A DNA stretch of 64,000 nt from Hespellia sp. (GTDB lineage Bacteria; Bacillota; Clostridia; Lachnospirales; Lachnospiraceae): assembly GCA_028693555.1 (NCBI GenBank), contig JAQUVD010000001.1, forward strand, positions 1 to 64,000, in the 5' to 3' direction. Shown in pieces: positions 31,595-40,360 of the stretch. The position numbers and the translations under genes are program-made. Within the stretch, counting starts at the first letter, position 1. Each line of letters opens with the position of its first letter. The notes under the pieces are model-generated. The model did not search any database. It saw nothing but the letters and a program-made list of their open reading frames with translations, and was not told the DNA's origin.

Positions 31595-32629
31595 TTATAA
31601 AATACTCTCAAGCATTTTCAGACCATACTCTGCTGTTTCATGATCTTCTTCTCCGGTACCTCCGCTCACACCAAGTCCGCCAATAATCTTCCCCTGATAA
31701 ACCAAAGGAATACCTCCGCCAAAAATGATAAGCTTCCCGTTATCTGTATTGTCCACTCCATAAAATGTCTGTCCCGGCTGTGCTAATTTGGACAGCTCCA
31801 TCGTTGACATCTTGACCGCAACTGACGTATATGCTTTCTTCATAGAAATGTCAAAGCTGGCAATAAATGCGTCATCCATCGCATGAACTGCAATCATATT
31901 GCCATCCGGTCCGCAGACACTCATCACAGACTTTCTTCCGTGTTCCCGTGAATATGTCTCGAGCAGTTCAATCAGCTTCTTTGCCGAATCCAGCGAAATA
32001 CGATTCACAACATCGATCTCTCTTAAGACTCTTTGTACTACCTGCTCTTCCGAAAGACCTGTGCTTCTTCCGGCATCCGTATGCTTTTGCATCTTCGGTA
32101 CAGCTCCGGATTTATGCAGATAATCCACATATCTTGCATTCACATAGAGATAATCGGACAATCGGTTTAAATACTGCTTTGTCATCAGATCAATCGAGTG
32201 TCTCTTTGCGACATCGACCATGCACCGTTCTGCCCGTCTTGTCACGGTCCGTGCGACATCAAGCTCCGCCGATGCCTTGCAGCCACCCGGAAGTACAAAC
32301 ACCTTCTCACGTGGAAATAATGCCTCAAGGCGATCGATCTCATGCTCCAATTCTGCAACATCATTTTGTGAGAGTCTGTATTTCTGATTATAAGAATCTG
32401 CAATTCCTGCCATAACCGTTATCAGCTTCTCCTGAATCTGTTCCAGCATCGGAATCATATCAACGCAGTCTTCCTGACTTTTCACAACACCCAGATGACT
32501 GGTTAATTCATCTATAGACCCGAGTAATTGGATACGATCATCTGCTTTTGATACGCTCTGAGCACCTTTTAAAGAAGTCATGCCCCTGTCGCCACTTTTG
32601 GTGTAAATACTCATCTTCTTCTCTTCCAT
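31595..32629 (-). CDS. pduO: PduO-type cob(I)alamin adenosyltransferase fused to a GlcG/HbpS-like domain
   Basis: A 344-residue two-domain protein. Residues 1-190 are a PduO-type adenosyltransferase that makes adenosylcobalamin from cob(I)alamin and ATP: TKSGDRGMTSL (about 10-20), then RRAERCMV and LNRLSDYLYVNARYV. Residues 200-344 are a GlcG/HbpS-like domain, with FYGVDNTDNGKLIIFGGGIP and GKIIGGLGVSGGTGEEDHE, which binds haem or cobalamin in relatives. This is the full-length PduO layout, but no diol-dehydratase or microcompartment genes are nearby. It has a very good promoter and its own terminator. Confidence 0.9.
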   Translation of the reverse strand: MEEKKMSIYTKSGDRGMTSLKGAQSVSKADDRIQLLGSIDELTSHLGVVKSQEDCVDMIPMLEQIQEKLITVMAGIADSYNQKYRLSQNDVAELEHEIDRLEALFPREKVFVLPGGCKASAELDVARTVTRRAERCMVDVAKRHSIDLMTKQYLNRLSDYLYVNARYVDYLHKSGAVPKMQKHTDAGRSTGLSEEQVVQRVLREIDVVNRISLDSAKKLIELLETYSREHGRKSVMSVCGPDGNMIAVHAMDDAFIASFDISMKKAYTSVAVKMSTMELSKLAQPGQTFYGVDNTDNGKLIIFGGGIPLVYQGKIIGGLGVSGGTGEEDHETAEYGLKMLESIL

Positions 32630-32668
32630 TACCAGGTTCCTTTCATTTCTATTCTTGCAACTATATTC

Positions 32669-32697
32669 AGTATACTAAATCCAAACAAAAACATCAA
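32669..32697 (-). promoter_or_regulatory. Promoter of pduO-like gene
   Basis: On the minus strand TTGATG (32692-32697) and TATACT (32669-32674) are separated by exactly 17 bases, about 40 bases upstream of the start codon. Confidence 0.7.
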
Positions 32698-32795
32698 GTA
32701 TTTATTCTCAAATTCACATAAATCCACACTTTTATTTCTTGCATTTATAGGTATGATTTGTTAGAGTAGATTTATGAGAAAAGGAGGTAATGGCT

Positions 32796-33062
32796 ATGAG
32801 CAAACAGGAAATGGATACCGTAGTTCTGACATTAGACGATGATGAAGAATTAGAATGCGCAATTTTAGGCATTTTTAATTATAATGACCGCGAGTATATT
32901 GCGCTGTTTCCACAGGGCGATAACGAATATGCTGAGAATGGACAGGTATTTATTTATCGCTACCTTGTTCCTGATGACGGTGGAGAGCCAGAACTTGGCA
33001 ACATCACAGATGATGATGAATACGAGGCTGTTGCGACAGAATATGACCGGATCGTCAATTAG
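32796..33062 (+). CDS. DUF1292 family protein (YrzB-like)
   Basis: An 88-residue acidic protein of the DUF1292 family, found throughout Firmicutes and of unknown function. The beta-rich block VVLTLDDDEELECAILGIF (about 8-26) and REYIALFPQ are typical. AAGGAGG gives best spacing to the ATG at 32796; an ATG two codons earlier is too close. Its last bases overlap the end of the convergent helicase gene. Confidence 0.9.
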   Translation: MSKQEMDTVVLTLDDDEELECAILGIFNYNDREYIALFPQGDNEYAENGQVFIYRYLVPDDGGEPELGNITDDDEYEAVATEYDRIVN

Positions 33063-34893
33063 CAAGTAATTCATCTACAAAACGGGAGGGATCTAAATCC
33101 TTTCCGTTTTTTGATTTCACATAAGATATCACCAGTTCCTCTTTTGCTCTGGTCATCGCAACGTAGAATAGTCTTCTCTCTTCTTCAATCTCTTCCTCAA
33201 GCTTTGCTTTTTTGTATGGAATACTTCCTTCATTTGCACCAATCACAAACACTCGTCTAAATTCAAGACCTTTGGAGCCATGCATTGTCATCAGATGAAG
33301 TCCGCTCTGTTTTTCCTGCGCCCTTTGCGACTGTATTTTCAATTCTTTTGCATATTCTGCTACATGACTTAGCCATTCTTCCAGCGACTGATAGCTCTTC
33401 GAACGCTCTTCTATTTCCGTTAACACATCAAACAGCTCGTCCTTTTTGATTCCTCGAAACGCCGCATGGCCTTTTAGGAATTCGTCATAGCCGATCCGCT
33501 TGCGAAGATACTGTATGGCTGCATACGGTGTCATTTTACTCATCATACGAAGATCCAGTTCCAGTTGTTCCACCCTGTCAATCATCCATTTCTTATCACA
33601 ATAAAAACTCTTAATCTTTTCAAATGAAATCATAGCATCCTCCGCAGAATCTCTGCTCAGATAACGATTGGGACGGTTCATGATTGCAAGATAATCTCTT
33701 CTGTTTCGCTCTCCTAGTGCCAGCCGAAAATAAGAAGCAATGTTCTCACCGATAAAATGTTCATAGATATTCTTCACGCGTTCCCGCATCTGGAAAGAGA
33801 TGTTGTGATCCAGCAGCGTTTCCACCATCGTACCGGCGCCGACTGCCGTGCGAAACAGTATCGCGATCTCTTCTGCCAGAACGCCTTCGTCCATCGCTTC
33901 CTGTACCTTACCGAGCACATATTCACTCTCTTCGACACAGTCGTAAACCTCCTGAACATGGACTGATTTTCCCTGTTCCTTTTGAGCAGATATCTTTTTT
34001 ATAAATCTGGTTTCATTATTCGCAATGACTCTCAATGCATTTCTCGTGATATTTTCCGTCGATCGGTAATTCACATTCAGAACAAGCTCTTTGGTATCTT
34101 GAAAATCCTTTTTAAATTGAAACATAATTTCCGGCTTTGCACCGCGAAAGGCATAGACCGACTGATCATCATCCCCAACAACAAACAGATTGTCCTGCGG
34201 TTTTGCAAGCATCTTAATCACATTATACTGCACCTGATTGATATCCTGAAATTCATCAATCAGAATATAACCAAATCTTTTCTGCCACTTTTCCAGAATA
34301 TCCGGGCGGCTCAAAAATAGCTGATGACACTGAACCAGCATATCATCAAAATCAATCTTCTTCTGCTGCTTGCGGCGCAGTTCATACTCCGTATAAATCT
34401 CTCTGAATTCATTTGGTCTGCAGCATTTCGCCTCATATTGTTCAATCTCCAGCAGATTGTTTTTTACAATACCGATTTCCGTTGCAATATTTTGAATCAG
34501 GTCTTTTTCATCTTCGATATCATCGACCGTTATTTCCATCTTCGCAATAACATTGCTGATCAGCTGATATTTATTTTCCTCTGACATCAGATTCTGCGGA
34601 CCGAATCCATACGCCCATTTCAGGATTCCATAATAGATGCCGTGAAATGTTCCAAATGTAACAGGCAGACTCTGTCCCTTCATCAATCTTGTAAACCGCT
34701 GTTTCATCTCTTTTGCCGCATACTTCGTAAATGTAATCACCAGAATTTCTTCTGGTTTTACATTCTGCTTCTGAATCAGATATTCAATTCTTTTTACAAT
34801 GGTGAGTGTTTTTCCCGATCCGGGACCAGCAAGAACGAGGCAAGGCCCACACTTATGAGCAATTGCCTCGTATTGAGCTTGATTTAAACTCAT
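33055..34893 (-). CDS. UvrD/PcrA-like ATP-dependent DNA helicase
   Basis: A 612-residue superfamily 1A helicase. Motif I LAGPGSGKTLT (about 21-31), motif Ia TFTKYAAKEM, motif II DEFQDINQVQ (about 215), motif III VVGDDDQSVYAFRGA, motif IV NYRST, motif V LMTMHGSKGLEF and motif VI YVAMTRAKEEL are present in order. It is shorter than PcrA and lacks the C-terminal RNA polymerase-binding tail, so it is a UvrD-like accessory helicase rather than PcrA itself. The ATG at 34891-34893 has AAGGAGG at good spacing; an ATG two codons earlier abuts that site. Confidence 0.93.
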   Translation of the reverse strand: MSLNQAQYEAIAHKCGPCLVLAGPGSGKTLTIVKRIEYLIQKQNVKPEEILVITFTKYAAKEMKQRFTRLMKGQSLPVTFGTFHGIYYGILKWAYGFGPQNLMSEENKYQLISNVIAKMEITVDDIEDEKDLIQNIATEIGIVKNNLLEIEQYEAKCCRPNEFREIYTEYELRRKQQKKIDFDDMLVQCHQLFLSRPDILEKWQKRFGYILIDEFQDINQVQYNVIKMLAKPQDNLFVVGDDDQSVYAFRGAKPEIMFQFKKDFQDTKELVLNVNYRSTENITRNALRVIANNETRFIKKISAQKEQGKSVHVQEVYDCVEESEYVLGKVQEAMDEGVLAEEIAILFRTAVGAGTMVETLLDHNISFQMRERVKNIYEHFIGENIASYFRLALGERNRRDYLAIMNRPNRYLSRDSAEDAMISFEKIKSFYCDKKWMIDRVEQLELDLRMMSKMTPYAAIQYLRKRIGYDEFLKGHAAFRGIKKDELFDVLTEIEERSKSYQSLEEWLSHVAEYAKELKIQSQRAQEKQSGLHLMTMHGSKGLEFRRVFVIGANEGSIPYKKAKLEEEIEEERRLFYVAMTRAKEELVISYVKSKNGKDLDPSRFVDELLAN

Positions 34894-34918
34894 GAACATC
34901 CTCCTTGGTGTATCACAA

Positions 34919-36373
34919 CTAGCTTAACTTTTCAATTCCCTTGCGGATACGAGCCACAGATTCTTCTTTTCCAATAATTTCCATAATCTCAGTTGCACCG
35001 CCCGGTGTATTCTGTTTACCGGAAACAGCTGTACGTACCGGCCACATTGCATATCCATTCTTGCATTCTTTCTTCGCAACATATTCCTTCAATGTAGCAA
35101 ATAATGCATCATTACTGTAATCTTCCTGCGCTTCAAATATCGGGAGCAGTTCCTTTAGTACTTCTAAAGAAGTCTCTGCGTTTGTTTTCATTTTTTTATG
35201 TGTATACATTTCGATATCATAATCAGGAAGTGCTTCGAAGAAATCGATGTGCTCTTTGATATCAGGGAAGATTTCAATTCGTGACTGAACCAGCTTCGCA
35301 ATCTTCTTCAAATCATAATCCTTTGTAATGATTTCTTTGATATATGGCTCTGCTTTCTCATAAAATGTGTCGAAGTCCATTGCCTTGATATACTCGCCAT
35401 TCATCCATTTTAATTTCACCTGATCAAATACAGCAGGTGATTTACTCATGTGATGATAATCAAATGTCTCTACCAATTCTTCCAGCGAGAAGATTTCGCG
35501 GTTGTCCGAAGGACTCCAGCCGAGAAGTGCAACATAATTGACAACAGCTTCTGTCAAAAATCCCTGATCGATTAAATCCTCATAAGAAGAATGACCGCAG
35601 CGCTTGCTTAATTTTTTGTGATTCTCATCTGTGATCAGCGGGCAATGCACATACACTGGAACTTCCCATCCAAATGCCTCGTAGAGACGATTGTATTTTG
35701 GTGCAGATGACAGGTACTCGTTACCACGTACAACATGAGTAATTCCCATCAAATGATCATCGATTACATTTGCAAAGTTATAGGTCGGATATCCGTCTGA
35801 CTTAATCAGAATCATGTCATCCAATTCTGCATTCGGCACTGTTATATCTCCATAGATATCATCGTGGAATGTTGTTGTTCCCTCTGTCGGCATGTTAATT
35901 CGAATCACCCATGGCTTGCCCTCTGCAAGGTTTGCCGCAACCTCCTCTTTGCTCAGATTCAGGCAATGCTTATCGTATACTACGATTTCTGTGCCACTCT
36001 CTGATACCGAGGATTTCAGAGAGTCGAGTCTCTCTTTGTCACAAAAACAATAATATGCGTCCCCCTGCTCTACTAATTGTTTTGCATACTTCAGATACAG
36101 ACCGGATGCCTGTCTCTCGCTCTGCACATATGGACCAACACCGCCGTCTTTGTCCGGTCCTTCGTCATGAACAAGTCCTGTCTTTTCAAGTGTCCGATAG
36201 ATAATCTCTAAAGCACCATTCACAAAACGTTCCTGATCAGTATCCTCAATACGAAGCATAAATGTTCCATTCTCATGCTTGGCAATTAAGTACGCGTAGA
36301 GTGCTGTTCTCAAATTACCTACGTGCATTCTTCCTGTTGGACTTGGTGCAAATCTTGTTCTTACTGTACTCAT
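34919..36373 (-). CDS. gltX: Glutamyl-tRNA synthetase
   Basis: A 484-residue class I synthetase that charges tRNA-Glu. The HIGH-type motif is in [17 protein letters not shown] (about 11-27), the KMSKS-type motif is in HKKLSKRCG (about 250), and the anticodon-binding helices occupy the last third. Whether it also charges tRNA-Gln cannot be seen. The gap from the upstream sirtuin gene is 54 bases, so the two may be cotranscribed. Confidence 0.96.
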   Translation of the reverse strand: MSTVRTRFAPSPTGRMHVGNLRTALYAYLIAKHENGTFMLRIEDTDQERFVNGALEIIYRTLEKTGLVHDEGPDKDGGVGPYVQSERQASGLYLKYAKQLVEQGDAYYCFCDKERLDSLKSSVSESGTEIVVYDKHCLNLSKEEVAANLAEGKPWVIRINMPTEGTTTFHDDIYGDITVPNAELDDMILIKSDGYPTYNFANVIDDHLMGITHVVRGNEYLSSAPKYNRLYEAFGWEVPVYVHCPLITDENHKKLSKRCGHSSYEDLIDQGFLTEAVVNYVALLGWSPSDNREIFSLEELVETFDYHHMSKSPAVFDQVKLKWMNGEYIKAMDFDTFYEKAEPYIKEIITKDYDLKKIAKLVQSRIEIFPDIKEHIDFFEALPDYDIEMYTHKKMKTNAETSLEVLKELLPIFEAQEDYSNDALFATLKEYVAKKECKNGYAMWPVRTAVSGKQNTPGGATEIMEIIGKEESVARIRKGIEKLS

Positions 36374-36427
36374 CTTTTATTTCTCCAATTCTTTTCTTAA
36401 TTTTTGAACATTTATTTCACTGTTCTT

Positions 36428-37159
36428 CTATAAAAACTGCTTTAATCCATCGGCAATGGAACTGTGAATGACCATATTGGCATCGTATTCCGAAAAATGT
36501 TCATCCGGCGTAATCACAATCAGTTTATTACCTTTATAATACGGTGTCATCATTGACACCAGCGTGGAATTCATTCTGGCTCCAAGAACCAGTAATACAT
36601 CTGCCTTTTCTACCTCTTCTGCCGCTTTTGTCATCAGCGCATTATCTACCATCTCGCCGAGAAGCACAATATCCGGTCGGATTGCGACATTACAGTCCGG
36701 ACATACCGGTATATTTTTCTTCGAATGCATAATATCATCCATCGAATACTTTCTGCCACAGTGTGGGCACTTATAATCAAAAATAGAACCATGCAGATTA
36801 ATGACATTCGTGCAGCCTGCGCGTTCCGACAATTCAAAGATTCTTCTCGTAATAATCGTGTCCACCATGCCGCTTTGCTGCATCTCTGCAAGATATTGAA
36901 AGGCCGGTCCGGGTTCAATGGTCATCACCTGTTCTAAAAGCACTTCCCGAAAGAAATGATAGAACAAGTCCGTTCTGGTATTAAAGATTGCACTGCTGTA
37001 TAATTCTTCCACGGAATATCCATACTTTTCCTCTATCTCATAGGATTCTTCATCATCGCGCAGTGCCGGATATCCGCTTTCACAGACCATACCCTGACCA
37101 GATAATACAACGGTGTATTCACTCTCTCTGATTGTTTCGATTAATCCCTTTTCTAACAT
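36428..37159 (-). CDS. Divergent Sir2-family (sirtuin-like) protein
   Basis: A 243-residue protein with the sirtuin layout. The NAD-pocket segment, usually GAGIS...SGIPDFRG, reads SGQGMVCESGYPALR (about 20-34). The TQNID motif, which supplies catalytic Asn and Asp, reads TRRIF (104-108). The general-base His in NLHG (His123), the four zinc Cys (131, 134, 153, 156) and RPDIVLLGE (161-169) are kept. NAD-dependent deacylation is therefore doubtful; ADP-ribosylation or binding only are possible. The start is ATG 37157-37159 with GGAGG before it. It is the last gene of an otherwise extracytoplasmic operon, 13 bases after a lipoprotein gene. Confidence 0.82.
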   Translation of the reverse strand: MLEKGLIETIRESEYTVVLSGQGMVCESGYPALRDDEESYEIEEKYGYSVEELYSSAIFNTRTDLFYHFFREVLLEQVMTIEPGPAFQYLAEMQQSGMVDTIITRRIFELSERAGCTNVINLHGSIFDYKCPHCGRKYSMDDIMHSKKNIPVCPDCNVAIRPDIVLLGEMVDNALMTKAAEEVEKADVLLVLGARMNSTLVSMMTPYYKGNKLIVITPDEHFSEYDANMVIHSSIADGLKQFL

Positions 37160-37172
37160 AGCATGACCTCCT

Positions 37173-37742
37173 TTACTGATTCCTGAAAACGAGCTGATAA
37201 TCGATTTTCTGTTCCTTATCATTCACTCCAATGCTTCCAATAATATCCTCAAAGCCCGCATCTTTTGTATTGCTTAGAAATACAATCCTGCTTCTTCTAC
37301 AGTTTTTATTCTTCCTTCCGGATAAGTCATATAAGTAATCATATGTATAATCATATTGCTGTGGATCTGTGGAAATGACAAGTCTGTACTTACTTCCATC
37401 AAAAATCAGATCTCTGTAATAGGGATCTTTGCCCACGATCTTTTGCTTGATCCGAATGGTGCAGGGTGTTCCCTCATTTACTTTATCCATAAAGGACTTA
37501 AAATTTCCTTCACCGTTTGAAACTTTTGCCATATCACAGACAATTCCGCCTGCGGCAAGAATCTGATCGTCACTTCCCTCTTTGTCCATGTTGTCAAAAC
37601 CGCTGTAAACATCTTTGCCGATTGTCTTTGTAGGATCAATCTCTTCCTGTTCCATCAATGCTTCACATCCACTCATCGAAAGTACAATGATGAATGAACA
37701 AATAACAAGAAGTGCTCTTGTGAATCTCGCTCCCGCTTTCAT
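37173..37742 (-). CDS. Putative lipoprotein, DUF4362-like
   Basis: A 189-residue protein with an N-terminal signal (residues 8-25) ending in SMSGC, a likely lipobox. The mature domain contains EGNFKSFMDKVNEG, then PCTIRIKQKIVGKDPYYRDL with FDGSKYRLVIST. This resembles DUF4362-type proteins of Firmicutes, which carry a similar IRI...GDP...DL..DG pattern. The function is unknown. It is encoded between the transglutaminase-like membrane protein and the sirtuin, 24 and 13 bases from them. Confidence 0.7.
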   Translation of the reverse strand: MKAGARFTRALLVICSFIIVLSMSGCEALMEQEEIDPTKTIGKDVYSGFDNMDKEGSDDQILAAGGIVCDMAKVSNGEGNFKSFMDKVNEGTPCTIRIKQKIVGKDPYYRDLIFDGSKYRLVISTDPQQYDYTYDYLYDLSGRKNKNCRRSRIVFLSNTKDAGFEDIIGSIGVNDKEQKIDYQLVFRNQ

Positions 37743-37766
37743 AAATACTCCTTTTATCTCTTCCTT

Positions 37767-39317
37767 TTATCTTCCCATCCATATGCGTCTGATTGGATGT
37801 ACTTTTTCTGATATATACATCTCGAAATCACGGACAATCTTTCTCATTTCCATCCGATCGTTCTTCGATAATTCTCCATCGTTGAATTGAATTTCATCCG
37901 TATAACGAATAAAGCGCATATAAGAGCTGTATAAGTCTGACCCGTATTGTTCTAATATCATCTCCTGATACTGATAGGGTCTTGTGATATCTAATATAAC
38001 ATTATCATATTTTAACACTTTTTCCAAGCGAATGCATAGGAATGAGGCAAATTCGATGATGTTTTTCGAATTCTGCCGTCTTTTCTTTTTCATTTTCCGC
38101 CAAAATACCAAAACAGTTAGAACCAGTGCCAGACCAATCAAAACAGGGACTCCAGGCGAAATCTGTTCTGATTGCTGCGCCTCTTGTTTCTGCGGCTCTC
38201 TCCCAGCATCATTCTGTATGACTTTACTGCTGTCCGTGTCCGCAGCTAACTCAGCATCCCTGAACTTTTTGGGATCTGTTTCGAAGGTTGCAAAACCGAC
38301 CCCGTCTATGTATACCTCAATCCATTGATGCTGATCCGAACGAGAAAGTATCTTTCTGCTGTTCGGCTGATCATAATCTGCATAAAATCCATTCACATAG
38401 CGTGTCGGAATCCCACAGTATCGCAGCAGCAACGCTGCCTTTGTGGCATATTCCTCTGCGGACTGCTGCTTCATTTGTTCCAGATAGGAATGTACCGATT
38501 CCAGCACTTCGTATTGTGTTGTACCTCCGACTGACTCCAGATTCTCCCGCTCAAGCTTTTCTCTTTCTGCTTTCGGTATCGCAAGGTAATGGTCATATAC
38601 ATACGCGCGATAAATCATTTCACATTCCTGCATATCACCGGAAAGATCATCAATGGGTGTTATCTCATATTCTTGCTGACATTCTGTCATAAGTACCTCT
38701 ACCGTATATTCCTGATCGCCCCAAAAGTGCTCCGGCAGGATTCGGTCACAGTTTGTCTGATTTCCTCGTGTGATTCCATCAAAGCTGGATGTCAGTGGAA
38801 CATACACATATTTTCGCGAAGCTCCGGTATTTTGAATCGTAACTGTATTGGTCAAATCACGGTTCGTATCCATGCACATGGTAATCTGTATCTGCGGATA
38901 GAACTTTCTCTCTGCAAGATACTGCAGCATACCGGCATATTGATCATCCGATTTGTCCGATGTATTCTGCCACTTTCCATCCTCGAAAGAATTGTACACC
39001 TCTCCACGCAGATAGAATCGCCCCGCTTTTTCTGCATATAAGACCAATTTTTCTGTTTCATTCTGATTGCTCTCATATCGCAGCTTTTCTATTCCTGCAA
39101 TAATCTGTTCTTTCAACCCTGCCACTGTGCGATTCGACTTATAATTTGCAGAAGCTGACAACGAGACAAGCACGATTATTCCAAGAAATACAAGGATCTT
39201 TGCAGCCTTTGCCTTTGCGTATTCCACTCTCTTCACACGCATGATCCAGGTCCTCAGAAGCGAGACTGCAATGCCGATGGCAAGCATGATTTTCAGGATC
39301 ATCATCAGATTTCTCAT
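37767..39317 (-). CDS. Membrane transglutaminase-like protein with catalytic Cys replaced
   Basis: A 516-residue membrane protein with two N-terminal helices (about 5-22 and 40-55), a long extracytoplasmic region, a helix at about 375-395 and a cytoplasmic tail. The transglutaminase core is at 285-350: SAEEYATKAALLLRYCGIPT, then SRSDQHQWIEVYIDG and FATFETDP. His330 and Asp348 are in place, but the position that should hold the nucleophile Cys (as in GYCxxFA) is Ala287. It resembles TgpA/YebA-type proteins but probably cannot catalyse. Its ATG overlaps the stop of the LRR gene by four bases (ATGA). Confidence 0.82.
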   Translation of the reverse strand: MRNLMMILKIMLAIGIAVSLLRTWIMRVKRVEYAKAKAAKILVFLGIIVLVSLSASANYKSNRTVAGLKEQIIAGIEKLRYESNQNETEKLVLYAEKAGRFYLRGEVYNSFEDGKWQNTSDKSDDQYAGMLQYLAERKFYPQIQITMCMDTNRDLTNTVTIQNTGASRKYVYVPLTSSFDGITRGNQTNCDRILPEHFWGDQEYTVEVLMTECQQEYEITPIDDLSGDMQECEMIYRAYVYDHYLAIPKAEREKLERENLESVGGTTQYEVLESVHSYLEQMKQQSAEEYATKAALLLRYCGIPTRYVNGFYADYDQPNSRKILSRSDQHQWIEVYIDGVGFATFETDPKKFRDAELAADTDSSKVIQNDAGREPQKQEAQQSEQISPGVPVLIGLALVLTVLVFWRKMKKKRRQNSKNIIEFASFLCIRLEKVLKYDNVILDITRPYQYQEMILEQYGSDLYSSYMRFIRYTDEIQFNDGELSKNDRMEMRKIVRDFEMYISEKVHPIRRIWMGR

Positions 39318-40231
39318 GGTCCCACGCTTTCTATCTGCACTGCATATTCCAAAAGTGCTGCGCGATAGTCGGCCTCATACTGAGCCGGAACTCGAACCGT
39401 CAGTCCTGCTCCGCGGTTCGGACCAAATGCGTCGTTTTCAAATCGAACATAGCCGCAGTCCAGTAAATCAATTTTGGTAAGCGCCGTATTATAAAACGCC
39501 TGCGTCCAAACGGTCGTAACTGTCGAAGGCATACTGTAACATCCCGTCCTTGCAGTTGGGTATGCAATCATTTGCTGCATGCCGGAATCATACAAAATTC
39601 CATCCATGCTCTGCACCTGCGTATTTTGAGAATCAACATCCAGCCATTCCAGACCATCCATGCCAACAAATGCGCTGCGTTCAATCTGCGTAATATTTGA
39701 TGGGATAAACAGCTCCGTAATCACGCCCGAATACGTTGTGAAGGCACCACCTCGAATTCCTACGCATCCTTCCGCCGGAAGAATCAGGTATCCATCCTGA
39801 ACATTTTCATTTCCATCATAGAAATTACAAATCATCTGATTCTCATCGATCTGAAACCCTGCCTTCGGCTCTGTCGGAGCTTCCGCTTCAAAATCCGCTG
39901 GTGGTAATGCTGTCGAAGCATCATCTGATGGCGTCTGTACGGAATCCGCACTCACAACAGTTGTATTCTCCTCTGGTTGTTTTGGATTTTCCGGAAATGC
40001 ATTTACATTCGAATTCATTTCCGGATCAATCTTCTGATTGCTCTCACTTGATGAGCCTGCCGATACAGACTCTTCCTGAACCATATCTTCTTTTTCCTTT
40101 AGCGATGGTTTCACAAGCGATACTGCTGCTGGATCAAAAGCCGTCCAACTTCCCGTGTGTTCTCCATAAAGAATTCCGACAAACAAAAGGAGCATTATGA
40201 TCCATAAATATTCTAAGCATTTTGCTTTCAT
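39314..40231 (-). CDS. BspA-type leucine-rich repeat surface protein
   Basis: A 305-residue protein anchored by an N-terminal helix (about 8-24). A Ser/Glu/Pro-rich, presumably disordered linker runs from about 40 to 125, followed by LRR_5-type repeats (about 150-290): FIPSNITQIERSAFVGMDGL, then MPSTVTTVWTQAFYNTALT and a final VPAQYEADYRAAL typical of BspA ends. Such repeats mediate adhesion or protein contacts outside the cell. It is the first gene of the operon with the Cys-less transglutaminase-like protein, the lipoprotein and the sirtuin. Confidence 0.85.
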   Translation of the reverse strand: MKAKCLEYLWIIMLLLFVGILYGEHTGSWTAFDPAAVSLVKPSLKEKEDMVQEESVSAGSSSESNQKIDPEMNSNVNAFPENPKQPEENTTVVSADSVQTPSDDASTALPPADFEAEAPTEPKAGFQIDENQMICNFYDGNENVQDGYLILPAEGCVGIRGGAFTTYSGVITELFIPSNITQIERSAFVGMDGLEWLDVDSQNTQVQSMDGILYDSGMQQMIAYPTARTGCYSMPSTVTTVWTQAFYNTALTKIDLLDCGYVRFENDAFGPNRGAGLTVRVPAQYEADYRAALLEYAVQIESVGP

Positions 40232-40257
40232 TCCATAGTTCCTATCTGATTTATCAT

Positions 40258-40291
40258 AAAAAACGAAGTGCTACGTAAGAAACGCAGCACC
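40258..40291 (-). terminator. Terminator after purB
   Basis: On the minus strand a stem pairing 40283-40290 with 40268-40275 (one mismatch) is followed by TTCGTTTTTT. It separates purB from the LRR operon. Confidence 0.65.
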
Positions 40292-40360
40292 TCAAAAAAT
40301 TCTATTACTCACTTTCTCCGCCAAAACTGCCGTTTCCATGGGAGATGATTCCCTTTGAAT

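Noticed and set aside
36374-36427. T-box or other leader before gltX
   Set aside because: Only 54 bases separate gltX from the upstream gene, too short for a T-box, and no T-box core was seen.
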